Notes under the pieces: generated by a model
Told to the model about the DNA's origin: nothing
Database searches by the model: none
What the model saw: only the letters and a program-made list of their open reading frames with translations
Translations under genes and position numbers: made by a program
Part shown: positions 46,753 through 56,083 of the stretch, piece by piece
Numbering within the stretch: position 1 is the stretch's first letter
Layout: each line of letters starts with the position of its first letter
Origin: an unicellular cyanobacterium SU2
Lineage (GTDB): Bacteria > Cyanobacteriota > Cyanobacteriia > Cyanobacteriales > Microcystaceae
Reading direction: 5' to 3'
Assembly: GCA_002110465.1 (NCBI GenBank)
Contig: NEED01000027.1
Location: forward strand, 1 to 64,000
Length of the DNA: 64,000 nucleotides

Positions 46753-47229
46753 TTAAGTCCCTGACTTTTTGGGAGGAGATGGCTCAGAAAAACTGGCAAT
46801 CAACAGAAAAATAATCCCAAAATTGATAAAAACATCTGCTAAATTAAAGACCGGAAATTTGATTAATCGAAAATCGAGAAAATCAACGACGTAGCCAAAC
46901 AAAAAGCGATCTATCCCATTTCCTAATGCTCCTGCTAAAATAAATCCATACCCTAACTGTTCAGTAAGCCTCAGTTTATTTCCCCACCAAGCTAAGGCCA
47001 TTAATCCTAAACTTACTCCCAGAGAAAGCCAGCGAAGCCATCGCGCTCCTCCTGAAAAAAAACTAAAAGCCGCTCCCGTATTGATAACATAGGTAAAATG
47101 AAATACCCCTGACCAAATTGGAATCGTCTGTCCTAACGTAGTGAACGATTGAGTTACCCAATATTTAGTAATTTGATCAATGATTAAACCAGCTAGGCCA
47201 ACCAGCCAAAAAAAACGATTTTTTTTCAT
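46753..47229 (-). CDS. lspA: Lipoprotein signal peptidase II
   Basis: 158-residue inner-membrane aspartyl protease that removes signal peptides from prolipoproteins. Four membrane helices; catalytic motifs NGIDRFLFGYVVDFLDF (first Asp) and PVFNLADVFINFG (second Asp, in NxADxxI). VINTGAAFSFF is the conserved NTGAAFS element. Last gene of the bioB-bioY-lspA cluster; 57 bases after bioY. The same gene order exists in other cyanobacteria. Confidence 0.95.
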   Translation of the reverse strand: MKKNRFFWLVGLAGLIIDQITKYWVTQSFTTLGQTIPIWSGVFHFTYVINTGAAFSFFSGGARWLRWLSLGVSLGLMALAWWGNKLRLTEQLGYGFILAGALGNGIDRFLFGYVVDFLDFRLIKFPVFNLADVFINFGIIFLLIASFSEPSPPKKSGT

Positions 47230-47285
47230 GTGTCTTCCCTATGTTTGGGATTATTTAAGACCCTAATTAATTCTCCTCAAGTTTT

Positions 47286-47954
47286 TTAATAAAATAATAG
47301 TTGACGCAAAATATAAGTTAATACAGCGACAGCACAAACAATGACTAATTGACTAGGTAAGGGCGTGAGTGAGTAGTTCATCATCAACTCAGGAAGAGTA
47401 TTGAAAGAAACTTGTGTTGTATTTAAAAAAGATAATCCGATTAAATACGCTAAACCAGATAAATGAATTATCAATAATCCACAGACAGCACTCCACGCAA
47501 AAGATTCCAATTTTCGCCTCATCCGAAAGGCCATGAAACCACAAAGCCAAGCTCCTGGGATAAACCCTAACAGATAGCCAAAACTGGGTTCTTGCCAATA
47601 ATTAAGACCACCTCCCTGAGCAAAGACAGGTAAGCCAAATAATCCTAGGAAAACATACGCAATTTGGGAGAGAATCCCGGCATTTTTTCCTCCCATACAA
47701 CCAGTTAATAGCACAGCACCCACTTGAAAGGTTACTCCAAGAGGGACGGATTCTAGGCCTTGTTGTTCCCAAGCCCAGGGAGAGTTGGTCATAAAAGCCT
47801 GCACAAACGTGCTGAAAACTGTTAATAATAGACCAATTATTGCCCAGAGAAATTCGTTAGTAGGAGACACCTTGGTTGGTGATTGTTGTGGAGTAACGAC
47901 AAGTTTTGATTTCTTACGATTGCGTTTGGTATTCACCAGGAATCGGAGCTTCAC
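47286..47954 (-). CDS. bioY: Biotin transporter BioY (ECF S-component)
   Basis: 222-residue membrane protein of about six helices, the biotin-binding subunit of an energy-coupling-factor transporter. Motifs VPLGVTFQVGAVLLTG, FAQGGGLNYWQEPSFGYLLGFIP and AFRMRRK-like cytosolic turn match BioY. An unusually long basic N-terminus (about 33 residues) precedes the first helix. The start is GTG 47954, which overlaps the end of bioB by 41 bases; no later start avoids overlap without removing the helix. Confidence 0.9.
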   Translation of the reverse strand: MKLRFLVNTKRNRKKSKLVVTPQQSPTKVSPTNEFLWAIIGLLLTVFSTFVQAFMTNSPWAWEQQGLESVPLGVTFQVGAVLLTGCMGGKNAGILSQIAYVFLGLFGLPVFAQGGGLNYWQEPSFGYLLGFIPGAWLCGFMAFRMRRKLESFAWSAVCGLLIIHLSGLAYLIGLSFLNTTQVSFNTLPELMMNYSLTPLPSQLVIVCAVAVLTYILRQLLFY

Positions 47955-49062
47955 CCCCTTGCAGTCCTAAGGATTCAAGCATAGCGATATCTTGTTCTGG
48001 GGGTTGTCCCAGGGTCGTCAGATAATGTCCAATCAGCATAGCATTAATTCCTGATTTTAACCCCAGACTTTGTAATTCTCCCATTATCGCTTCTCGTCCT
48101 CCAGCATAACGCAAGATTTGCTCAGGGAGGATAAAGCGGAAAATAGCGATCGCTTTTAGCGCGTCAAAGGGAGTGAGTCGAGACTGTTCCCCCAAGGGGG
48201 TTCCCTTCCTGGGATTGAGTAAGTTGATGGGAACCGATTCTACTGCTAATTCCCGCAGGGCTAACGCCAGATCGACCCGATCTTCCCAGGTTTCTCCCAT
48301 CCCCATAATTCCCCCTGTACAGGCTTGTATTCCGACTGCTTTGAGGTTTTTAACAGTTTCGACGCGATCGCGCCAACTGTGGCTAGTCACAATTTCGGGA
48401 TAAAAGTTTTCCGAGGCTTCTAAATTATGGTTGTAGCGAGTCACACCAGCCTCTTTTAGGGACTGGGCTTGTTCGGGGGTCACTTCTCCTAAAGCACAAC
48501 AGGGTTTAATCTCTGTTTCCGTGGTAATTAATTTGACTGTTTCTAAAATTTGGTTAAATTCTTTGGCGTTTGGCCCTTGGTATTTAGGCCCGCGTCCTTG
48601 ACTCACTAGACAAAACCGCTTAGCCCCTGCTGCTGCGGCTGATTTTGCCTGGGCGAGAATCTCTTCGGGGGATTTTAGCCCATAAATTGGAGAATCTTCC
48701 CCCTGATGGTGGGCGGACTGGGAACAAAAGCTACAATTTTCTGAACAGTTCCCCGATTTTACGTTAACAATACTGCATAGATCCACTACGGTTCCACAAC
48801 AAGCTTGTCGAATGCTATCGGCCACTTCACATAGTAGGAGAATGTTTTCTTGACCTTCAATTTCTGTGAGGGCTAGGGCTTCAGATTTGTTGATGCGATC
48901 GCCCTTGATAATCTTTTCGGCTAATTTCTCAAGCCAGCCTTGTAACGCCTGTTTTTCTTCAAGCAGTGGGGGGGAGATGGGCTGAGGTACACACGAAGAC
49001 GAGGATACGGATAGTTGAACCACAGTTGGTCTTACCTGGTGCTGTTTTAGAGTCATAAGCAT
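47914..49062 (-). CDS. bioB: Biotin synthase
   Basis: Radical-SAM enzyme that inserts sulfur into dethiobiotin. The [4Fe-4S] cluster motif is CSENCSFCSQSAHH; further blocks are YNHNLEASENFYPEI, TGGIMGMGETWEDRV and LNPRKGTPLG, with ILRYAGGREAIMG near the end. About 382 residues. The frame extends to a TTG at 49089, but ATG 49062 has a GGAAG upstream and begins after the stop of the preceding gene (49086-49088). The first 45 residues are Ser/Pro-rich and unconserved. Confidence 0.95.
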   Translation of the reverse strand: MLMTLKQHQVRPTVVQLSVSSSSCVPQPISPPLLEEKQALQGWLEKLAEKIIKGDRINKSEALALTEIEGQENILLLCEVADSIRQACCGTVVDLCSIVNVKSGNCSENCSFCSQSAHHQGEDSPIYGLKSPEEILAQAKSAAAAGAKRFCLVSQGRGPKYQGPNAKEFNQILETVKLITTETEIKPCCALGEVTPEQAQSLKEAGVTRYNHNLEASENFYPEIVTSHSWRDRVETVKNLKAVGIQACTGGIMGMGETWEDRVDLALALRELAVESVPINLLNPRKGTPLGEQSRLTPFDALKAIAIFRFILPEQILRYAGGREAIMGELQSLGLKSGINAMLIGHYLTTLGQPPEQDIAMLESLGLQGGEAPIPGEYQTQS

Positions 49063-49085
49063 TGTATCATGGGGACTTCCAAAGC

Positions 49086-51995
49086 TCAATTTTCTAAAAT
49101 TTCTACAATTCCTCGCTGACCATCAATGCGTACTCGTTGTCCATTTTCTAAGAGTTGAGTAACATTAGGAACATCCATAACTGCCGGGATACCATACTCC
49201 CTGGCGACAATTGCTCCGTGAGACAAAGAGCCGCCTACTTCTGAAATAATCCCTTTAGCACGAGCGAGTACCGGACTCCATCCTGAATCAGTGTAAGGAA
49301 CAACGAGAATTGTATTCGGTTCAATCGTAGGAAACGATTCTAGATTTCTCACTATTTTAATTTTTCCTTCAACCTGACCAACACTTGCCCCAATTCCTTT
49401 TAATTGCTGTTTATTTATTAAAGATGGGGAGTCAAATAAGGTTAGATTCGGCGTGATATTTCCGTAAACAATGTAAGGAACATTCGTTAGTTTTTGATGA
49501 CTAGAAAATTCTTCTTGTCTCTGTTTAATTAATTGTGGTAATTTATTTTGCAATTCTTGATTTCTGTCTTCAATTAAACTGCAAATTTCGCTGTAATCAA
49601 TATAAAAAACATCAGTTACTTCTGACATATTATTCTCTTTAACCCAATGTTTTCCCAAGGCTATAAAACTCCAGCGCAACTGGGCTAACAATTGGGAGTA
49701 AACAACGGTTACTTCTCCTTTAAGATTTAATCTTTCCTGAACTTTTCTATTCGTTTTTTTATTAGGTTTATAGTCAATAGTTTTTGATGATGAGTTGACT
49801 TGATTTAGGACTAATTGTGTCAATAATTCTTGAACGGATTTTGGATTATCCTTCCAACAAGGAACAGCAATATCCGTACCTACCTTACTCAGATAGCCAT
49901 ACTGTTCTAAAATTTGATTAAATTGGTCAATAATTTCCTTTCCTTCTGGCTTATTCTCAAGCAGATTAAAAAGGGAATCACTATCTTCAATTTCAGTGAT
50001 ATCTACTAAGGTATTTATTTCAGATGCCAATTTTTTTAACGCTTCTAAAGAAGAAATTTCCGGCGTATAACGATTATCGAGTTGTTCAGGAGAAACCTTA
50101 AAAATAGCTTGTCTTAAAGCCAAACTTAAAGGAGCAAGAATACTGTAATAAGTTGCTCTTTTTAACAAAGATAAAATGGTTTCTATTCTCACCAATAATT
50201 CTGCATCCGATAAATCAGATAGAGATTGAGTAACCAGTTGTTCTAAGATTGGTTGAAAAAGTTTTTGATTGTCTTTATAGAAATCTTTTTCTAAACTTAA
50301 TTCTTTGTTTAGTAACCGTAATAAACCAGGAATATTTTTCAGGGTTGATGTTAAAGGAGGTTGACTAAATTTTGCCCCTCTTGTTAAAAACTCTAAACTT
50401 TCGGGCGGAAGTCCCATCCGTCGAAAAATTTCCCCTAATAAAGTTGCATTAAAATAAGCCTGTTGATAGTGTAAAGTTGCTGTTTCGTTAAAATCTAATC
50501 CGTTGGCACGTTTTCCTAAAACTAAGCTGAAAATTTCTCCCCAAACGCCACAGGTTAGCGGTCGGTTAATTGACCAAGTTAAAGGATGGATAACCCCAGG
50601 AATGACTTCGGCCGCAATTTTTCGTGTCCAAATGGGTTGTAAGGTGGTGATAGATCTTGATTGTAATAACCATATTTTTTCTCCATCATAGCTCCATTCT
50701 ATATCCTGGGGAATCCCATGATATAAGTCTTCTAGATCTCTGACTAAAGTCGCTACTTTTTCAATAATAAAATCTGGAACATCTCTAGAAAGTTGCACGG
50801 ATGAATCTAAGGGGATAATTTTAATGGCTTCTGTCTCATAATCACGATAAATTTCAACTTGATATTGTTCAGGCGTAATTTTTCCAGATACTACCTTGAT
50901 TGCTTGGCCTGGTAAAGCTTCTACTACCACAATATTATTAATCGGATTAACCGGATCTCGACTAAAAGCTACGCCAGAAAATACGCCTTTAATTTGCGGT
51001 TGAATAAGGACGGCCATCCCTTCGTCAGTTTGTCCTCGGTCTCGCCGATATTGCCTAGCATTAGCATTATTATAAGAATTTAAACAATCTAAAATTGCAG
51101 CTTGTAATTTTTCCGTGCTGGTAACATTTAAAATAGTTTGGTATTGTCCGGCAGCCGATGAAGTCTCGGTGTCTTCTTCTAAGGCCGAAGATCGCACCAC
51201 AAAGGGTTGTTCAATAGATGGTTCAAGATAATCTAATAACGGTTGAGGATCATCTCCAGGAAGCAAAACCCAACCATCGGGAACTTGATAACCTAATCGT
51301 TTTAAATAAGCTAAAGTAGCTGCTTTTCCCCCAACTTTTTGGGAATTAAGTCGGTTGTTTAAAGAGATAATAGCTTGATCTCCTCTAAAAAAACGAAACA
51401 TTTTGTTTGAGTAAGTTTTGGTGCCGGTTGCAGGTAAGTCTAAATCATCAGGAATTTTAGCAAAAATCCAAGCAACTAACCCTGATAAAGCCCAGACCAT
51501 GGCCATATATCCTGGATCATAGGGATGCCTTACCGTTAAGATAAAGGCTAACAAAAATAAAGCGAGTAATCGACCTGTAGCGCGATCGCGGAAAATCGTA
51601 AAACTTCCTCCTCCTATTAAAGCGGTTAACAGGGTTGCTTGCCAATCATGAACCATCATTCCCCAAAATAAATTGGTGGTTCCGGCTCCTTTTCCCCTCC
51701 AATAGCGTCCCATAATCAGGGCAATCAGAGCAATCAATTCCCAGATAGGATCTAGCGGAAAAAAAGCACGAGCTAACAAAACCGCTATAATTCCCTTGGA
51801 GGCTTCTGATAAAGCAGCGAGAACCCCTACTAAGGTTCCTCCATGATAAAAAGCGGCTGAGACGGAAATATTACCTGTCCCGAGTTGAGAAAGCTTACGT
51901 CGGGTAAAAATATAGCTAATCCAATTAATCAGGGGTAGTCCCCCCAAAATCGGGCAAAAGATCAATATTAACAAAGAACCCCAAACGGCTATCAT
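49086..51995 (-). CDS. PlsY-like membrane domain fused to PEP-synthase/dikinase-type phosphotransferase
   Basis: 969 residues. Residues 1-195 carry about five membrane helices with a PlsY-like GTGNISVSAAFYHGG in place of GSGNIGATN; PlsY makes lysophosphatidate from acyl-phosphate. From about 205 comes a PPDK/PEP-synthase ATP-grasp domain (VGGKAATLAYLKRLGYQVPD, RSSALEEDTETSSAAGQYQT, FSGVAFSRDPVNP). After a 400-residue helical middle part, the protein ends with the phosphohistidine swivel domain (EVGGSLSHGAIVAREYGIPA). There is no C-terminal PEP/pyruvate barrel, so the soluble part resembles rifampin-phosphotransferase-type dikinases rather than true PEP synthase. The acceptor is unknown; the fusion hints at a lipid. 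First gene of the biotin cluster. Confidence 0.8.
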   Translation of the reverse strand: MIAVWGSLLILIFCPILGGLPLINWISYIFTRRKLSQLGTGNISVSAAFYHGGTLVGVLAALSEASKGIIAVLLARAFFPLDPIWELIALIALIMGRYWRGKGAGTTNLFWGMMVHDWQATLLTALIGGGSFTIFRDRATGRLLALFLLAFILTVRHPYDPGYMAMVWALSGLVAWIFAKIPDDLDLPATGTKTYSNKMFRFFRGDQAIISLNNRLNSQKVGGKAATLAYLKRLGYQVPDGWVLLPGDDPQPLLDYLEPSIEQPFVVRSSALEEDTETSSAAGQYQTILNVTSTEKLQAAILDCLNSYNNANARQYRRDRGQTDEGMAVLIQPQIKGVFSGVAFSRDPVNPINNIVVVEALPGQAIKVVSGKITPEQYQVEIYRDYETEAIKIIPLDSSVQLSRDVPDFIIEKVATLVRDLEDLYHGIPQDIEWSYDGEKIWLLQSRSITTLQPIWTRKIAAEVIPGVIHPLTWSINRPLTCGVWGEIFSLVLGKRANGLDFNETATLHYQQAYFNATLLGEIFRRMGLPPESLEFLTRGAKFSQPPLTSTLKNIPGLLRLLNKELSLEKDFYKDNQKLFQPILEQLVTQSLSDLSDAELLVRIETILSLLKRATYYSILAPLSLALRQAIFKVSPEQLDNRYTPEISSLEALKKLASEINTLVDITEIEDSDSLFNLLENKPEGKEIIDQFNQILEQYGYLSKVGTDIAVPCWKDNPKSVQELLTQLVLNQVNSSSKTIDYKPNKKTNRKVQERLNLKGEVTVVYSQLLAQLRWSFIALGKHWVKENNMSEVTDVFYIDYSEICSLIEDRNQELQNKLPQLIKQRQEEFSSHQKLTNVPYIVYGNITPNLTLFDSPSLINKQQLKGIGASVGQVEGKIKIVRNLESFPTIEPNTILVVPYTDSGWSPVLARAKGIISEVGGSLSHGAIVAREYGIPAVMDVPNVTQLLENGQRVRIDGQRGIVEILEN

Positions 51996-52362
51996 AAATA
52001 TTATTGAACTATTTCAAGCAAAAGTTTCTTTAATGGTAGCGTTGTCAGCCTTCTGGTCGAAACCTAATTTTTGGTCTGTTCAAGAGATTTTTTGTTAAAT
52101 AACTATTAAGATAATATTAATTTTTGAGCCAAGGGTTTTAGCTTCCTTAAATCTCTGTTATCATAAATTTTGATTTATACGCAAATCTAATTATAGATAT
52201 CCAATTATCTTGAAATGTCAACGATATAAGAACAATATAAAAATTTTAGTCAATTTTTATAGCACATTAAGCAAATCATAAAATTATTTAAAGTCTGAAT
52301 ATTATCTCTGTTAACTTAATTTTGAATGAGTGAAGTAGTCAACTAGGCTTAGTATACCCCGA
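51996..52362. other. Intergenic region between divergent genes
   Basis: 367 AT-rich bases upstream of both the dikinase fusion and the membrane protein at 52363. No repeat, RNA gene or confident promoter recognised. Confidence 0.4.
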
Positions 52363-53502
52363 ATGAAACAGTTTCTAGCCAAGTTATCCCCGACAATTAT
52401 TAATATAATAATGGCTGTTGTTGTTGTCACAGCAGTTACTTGTTATCTTTATTTTGTTAAATTTCAGGGTAACATCACAGGTTTTTTTCGCATTGGTTCA
52501 ATTTTACCTCTTTCTCCCTTTCTTGACCCTGAAACGACGAAAATTTATCAAGGGGAAATTGGCTATGATGGACAGCAGTTTCTGAGTTTAGCATTTGATC
52601 CTTTCTTACAAAATCCTGAAACTATTACCACTTTAGATCATCCTATTTATCGTTATCGTCGAATTTTATATCCTCTAATTGGTTATTTTTTAGGATTAGG
52701 TAATTCGGAGTTAATTCCTTATGTCATGGTTGGCATTAATTATTTATCAATCATCGTTATTGTTGGAATTACTAGCCTATATTTTAAATTAAATCTAGAC
52801 CAAAAATGGCAACCGTTATTAACTTTGTGTATTCCTGGTGTTTGGATGGTTCTTTCGTTGGGGACTGCTGATTTACTCAGTAGCTTATTATTGATAATAT
52901 CGTTTTATTGCTATCGATATAACAAACCCATTGGGACATCTGTTGCCATTTCTTTAGCTTGTTTAACAAGAGAAACACTACTCTTGATTTGGTTGGCACT
53001 TTTAATAACAAGTATCTTACAGCAAAAAAAAGAGCAGATAAAACATTTATTTTGGGCTTGGATTCCTCCCTTTTTATGGACTATCTATATTAGCTTTTTG
53101 GATTTGCCAGGTGCGGTGAGAGTAAAGGCGAATTTTGGTTATCCTTTTGAAGGCATTTATAATAAGTTCATATCTCTATTGACGGGAGAAATTCAGGGAA
53201 GAAGTTTATTTGAAGCCTATTTATTTATGATTCTTATTGCTATCTTTGTTGCCATATTGATTATCACTAAGTATCATCGTCAAGATAATCGAATAATTCA
53301 AATTAGCACCTTGTTTTATAGTGCTATGTTTATCATGAGTAGTATGACAATACTTGGTTATTATTTAGATTATTCACGAGTTTTTATGGATGTTTATTTT
53401 TTATTATTGTTAAGTATTAATGCTTTTAAAAATTCTGTAAAGTCACAACTTTTATTAGCTTCAGGATTAGGAAGTATTGCTTTTTTATTGTTACATTCTT
53501 AG
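52363..53502 (+). CDS. Multispan membrane protein, glycosyltransferase-like
   Basis: 379 residues with about ten hydrophobic helices. The first periplasmic loop reads EIGYDGQQFLSLAFDPF and then IYRYRRILYPLIGYFLG, a pattern seen in membrane glycosyltransferase-like proteins linked to cell-surface polysaccharides (DGQ..., YRYRRILYPL). Donor and acceptor cannot be inferred. Monocistronic; AT-rich leader. Start ATG 52363. Confidence 0.65.
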   Translation: MKQFLAKLSPTIINIIMAVVVVTAVTCYLYFVKFQGNITGFFRIGSILPLSPFLDPETTKIYQGEIGYDGQQFLSLAFDPFLQNPETITTLDHPIYRYRRILYPLIGYFLGLGNSELIPYVMVGINYLSIIVIVGITSLYFKLNLDQKWQPLLTLCIPGVWMVLSLGTADLLSSLLLIISFYCYRYNKPIGTSVAISLACLTRETLLLIWLALLITSILQQKKEQIKHLFWAWIPPFLWTIYISFLDLPGAVRVKANFGYPFEGIYNKFISLLTGEIQGRSLFEAYLFMILIAIFVAILIITKYHRQDNRIIQISTLFYSAMFIMSSMTILGYYLDYSRVFMDVYFLLLLSINAFKNSVKSQLLLASGLGSIAFLLLHS

Positions 53503-53728
53503 GGTTAAGATTAAAAGTTAAATCTTAACTAAATCAACATGAAAATCAAGATATGTGTGATTAAAAATTATCCAGAAAAAATTTACAATAGGCAAAAATC
53601 ACCTTAGATATTTCTCGAAAATTATCAAATCGTTAAAAATTCAATTCTGGTAACCATAGTTACCTAATCAAACCGCGATCGCCCTTACACTGAGAACTAT
53701 TGGGAGAATTAAGGGACAATCATAAATC

Positions 53729-55081
53729 ATGACTAATAATCATATTGAAAATCAGCCCAAAGTAGTGATACTTGGAGGAGGTTTTGGGGGATTATATGCC
53801 GCTCAAGCTCTCAAAAAAGCCCCTGTACAAGTGACCCTGGTTGATAAGCGAAATTTCCACCTATTTCAACCCCTTCTCTACCAAGTAGCGACAGGAGTCC
53901 TCTCCCCTGCTGACATTGCTTCCCCTCTACGCTTAGTATTAAGTCAGCACAACAACGCCAAAGTTCTGTTAGACGAAGTTATTGATATTGCACCTCAAAC
54001 CAAACAAGTCTATCTTAAAGGGCATGACCCTATTTCCTATGATATTTTAATTGTCGCCACAGGGGTCAGTCATCATTATTTTGGCAACGATCAATGGAGT
54101 GAATTAGCCCCAGGGTTAAAAACCATTGAAGACGCGCTAGAGATACGTCGTCGCATCTATATGGCTTTTGAAGCAGCCGAAAAAGAAAGCGATCCGGTTA
54201 AACGTCAAGCCTGGTTAACATTTGTAATTGTTGGGGGAGGTCCGACCGGAGTAGAATTAGCTGGGGCGATCGCAGAAATTGCCCACAAGGCACTACAAGG
54301 GGAATTCCGAGACATTGACACTAGCGAAGCGAAAATCTTACTTATTGAAGGACTCGATCGCGTTCTTCCTCCTTATCCCCCCGAATTATCAGCCAAAGCA
54401 GAGAAAGACTTAACTGAGTTAGGGGTTACGGTTCAAACTCAATCAATGGTTACCGATATTAATGACCATATTGTCACGGTTCGCCAAGGTGAACAACTCA
54501 AGCAAATTTCTGCCCGTACCATTTTATGGGCTGCAGGGGTTAAAGCATCGAAAATGGGGCAGGTGTTAGCCGAACAGACTGGCGTTGAACTCGATCGCGC
54601 TGGACGGGTGATCGTCGAGCCGGATCTGAGTATTCAAGGGTATCGAGATATATTTGTCATTGGAGACTTAGCCAATTTCCCCTACCAAGGAGAACGTCCT
54701 TTACCTGGGGTTGCACCAGTAGCGATGCAAGAGGGGGACTATGTAGCGAAATTAATTCAAAAACGGATCAAAGGAGAAACTTCATCCTCTTTCTATTACA
54801 AAGATTTTGGTAGCTTAGCCGTTATTGGCCAAAATAAAGCGGTTGTTGACTTAGGGTTTGCCAAATTCTCAGGGGTTCTCGCTTGGATGTTGTGGGTTTG
54901 GGCGCACATTTACTACCTCATTGAATTTGATAACAAGTTAATTGTGATGTTGCAATGGGGTTGGAATTACTTTACATTAGGTCGTGGGGCGCGTCTAATT
55001 ACAGGTGAAGGACAAACAAGAATTAGTGAACCAGCAATAGTCCCAGAAGAACAAGAAAAGGTTCCTTCTATCACTCACTAA
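53729..55081 (+). CDS. Type II NAD(P)H dehydrogenase (NDH-2)
   Basis: Non-proton-pumping flavoenzyme passing electrons from NAD(P)H to quinone at the membrane; 450 residues. Two Rossmann dinucleotide sites: VVILGGGFGGLYAAQALKK (FAD) and FVIVGGGPTGVELAGAIAE (NAD(P)H) near 168. VDKRNFHLFQPLLYQVATGV and VFVIGDLANFPY complete the family pattern. C-terminal amphipathic helices (LAWMLWVWAHIYYLIEFDNK) give peripheral membrane binding. Cyanobacteria have several Ndb paralogues, so no letter is assigned. Start ATG 53729. Confidence 0.92.
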   Translation: MTNNHIENQPKVVILGGGFGGLYAAQALKKAPVQVTLVDKRNFHLFQPLLYQVATGVLSPADIASPLRLVLSQHNNAKVLLDEVIDIAPQTKQVYLKGHDPISYDILIVATGVSHHYFGNDQWSELAPGLKTIEDALEIRRRIYMAFEAAEKESDPVKRQAWLTFVIVGGGPTGVELAGAIAEIAHKALQGEFRDIDTSEAKILLIEGLDRVLPPYPPELSAKAEKDLTELGVTVQTQSMVTDINDHIVTVRQGEQLKQISARTILWAAGVKASKMGQVLAEQTGVELDRAGRVIVEPDLSIQGYRDIFVIGDLANFPYQGERPLPGVAPVAMQEGDYVAKLIQKRIKGETSSSFYYKDFGSLAVIGQNKAVVDLGFAKFSGVLAWMLWVWAHIYYLIEFDNKLIVMLQWGWNYFTLGRGARLITGEGQTRISEPAIVPEEQEKVPSITH

Positions 55082-55105
55082 TTGATTATCTCAACAATTT
55101 AGGAG

Positions 55106-55122
55106 GGTGGGCGATGCTCACC
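55106..55122. repeat. REP-like hairpin
   Basis: GGTGGGC (55106-55112) faces GCTCACC (55116-55122) with one G-T pair. It is almost the same palindrome as that at 59930-59946 and sits just after the NDH-2 stop. Confidence 0.55.
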
Positions 55123-55167
55123 TTTACTGTTGTTTCTAACATTTTTTTGTCTAAATAGGTTCTAAAG

Positions 55168-55395
55168 TTAATCCTTAATTATCTCAAAGGAATGAATTTC
55201 TAACACTGGGCCAATCATCGCTATAGTCATTACATCATCTCGAATTTTTCCTTTAATTTTAACCTTGGGATGAGCTTGACATAATTCAGTTGGAGGATCT
55301 TTCAATTCATAGGTTTCTCCGGCTTCTGTTACTAACGCCCAAGTTCCAAAACCAAACCCTTTCTCTTCAATTTTCCCAGTTAAACTAATACTCAT
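55168..55395 (-). CDS. Small conserved protein, 75 residues, beta-rich
   Basis: MSISLTGKIEEKGFGFGTWA opens a short beta-barrel-like sequence with alternating hydrophobics (ALVTEAGETYEL, HPKVKIKGKIRDD) and ends VLEIHSFEII. It resembles small OB-like domains seen as unnamed proteins in cyanobacteria. No signal or membrane segment. No function can be assigned. Convergent with NDH-2. Confidence 0.6.
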   Translation of the reverse strand: MSISLTGKIEEKGFGFGTWALVTEAGETYELKDPPTELCQAHPKVKIKGKIRDDVMTIAMIGPVLEIHSFEIIKD

Positions 55396-55879
55396 TTTTG
55401 GCTAATCATTAATATTATTAAAGTTCTTGCTAGAGTATTTATCTACTCTCTATACTAACCTATTTAATCTTTGTTGTTGGATTTCCTGGTGTCAACCCAA
55501 CCTACAAGATCGGCGCAGCCGAAGGCTCCGCGTACACGAAGTGCGGCGTAGCCTAGCGGATCGCACTAAAACACAAAGCAGGTACGTGATTGCCGATCGT
55601 CCGGTACAGTGAGGGGTTAGAAGCGGCTGAATGCCGAGCCTCTAGCAACTAACTTTCCGCTGAATAGCAGGTTGACCCAACCCAGACAAGCAAATTTGAC
55701 ATAACTCAAGACTATTACTCAATAACTGACTCCCAAGGAGTAAGTAAAAACTAGCAGAAGCAACCTGAATAATCCGCATAATATAGTGGGTTAGGTTTGC
55801 TTTTGTGCATGAATACCCAGAAGCAATGCTCGAGGATTTCCTTTGACTTTATACATTGCATAAATTTAGATAAGGAAAA
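55396..55879. other. Intergenic region with palindromic island and probable mobile-element remnants
   Basis: Contains a GC-rich palindromic island (55512-55562) and a following stretch to about 55680 that has composition unlike its surroundings (GAGGGGTTAGAAGCGGCTGA) and may be a decayed IS end. No intact gene. Confidence 0.45.
55512..55562. repeat. GC-rich dispersed palindrome, copy 2
   Basis: Starts GGCGCAGCCGAAGGCTCCGC and ends TAGCCTAGCGGATCGC. It shares two blocks with the island at 35870-35896 and shows local self-complementarity. It is probably a non-autonomous mobile palindrome. Confidence 0.5.
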
Positions 55880-56014
55880 GTGATTAAGCAGGAACAAGTG
55901 ATCCACTTATCGTCATCGGATGCGGATAGAATTTTTAGTCTAATTGAAAATCCTCCTGAGCCTAATGACTATTTAGAGGCGGCGATCGCACAAGATCAGA
56001 CTTATTTGGCGTGA
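55880..56014 (+). pseudogene. TacA/DUF1778-type antitoxin, C-terminal remnant
   Basis: A 44-codon frame from GTG 55880 reads EQVIHLSSSDADRIFSLIE then NPPEPNDYLEAAIAQ. This is the toxin-binding tail of DUF1778 antitoxins (LS..D...F..LL.NPPEPN..L..A). The ribbon-helix-helix DNA-binding half that should precede it is missing: a stop lies just upstream at 55871. No GNAT toxin follows. I call it a remnant; a short translated fragment from the GTG is conceivable. Confidence 0.65.
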
Positions 56015-56034
56015 AACGGATTGAACTAAAATTA

Positions 56035-56081
56035 TAAGTTGGGGTTAAATAAAAATATCTATATAGATTAACCCCAACTTA
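56035..56081 (-). terminator. Strong hairpin, probable subtilase terminator
   Basis: Perfect 14-base arms, TAAGTTGGGGTTAA (56035-56048) and TTAACCCCAACTTA (56068-56081), with a 19-base loop. On the minus strand it follows the subtilase stop (56151) and is succeeded by the U-rich string ATAATTTTAG. Confidence 0.6.
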
Positions 56082-56083
56082 AT

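Noticed and set aside
55427-55612. 61-codon plus-strand frame
   Set aside because: Runs through the GC-rich palindromic island; the translated sequence is repeat-derived.
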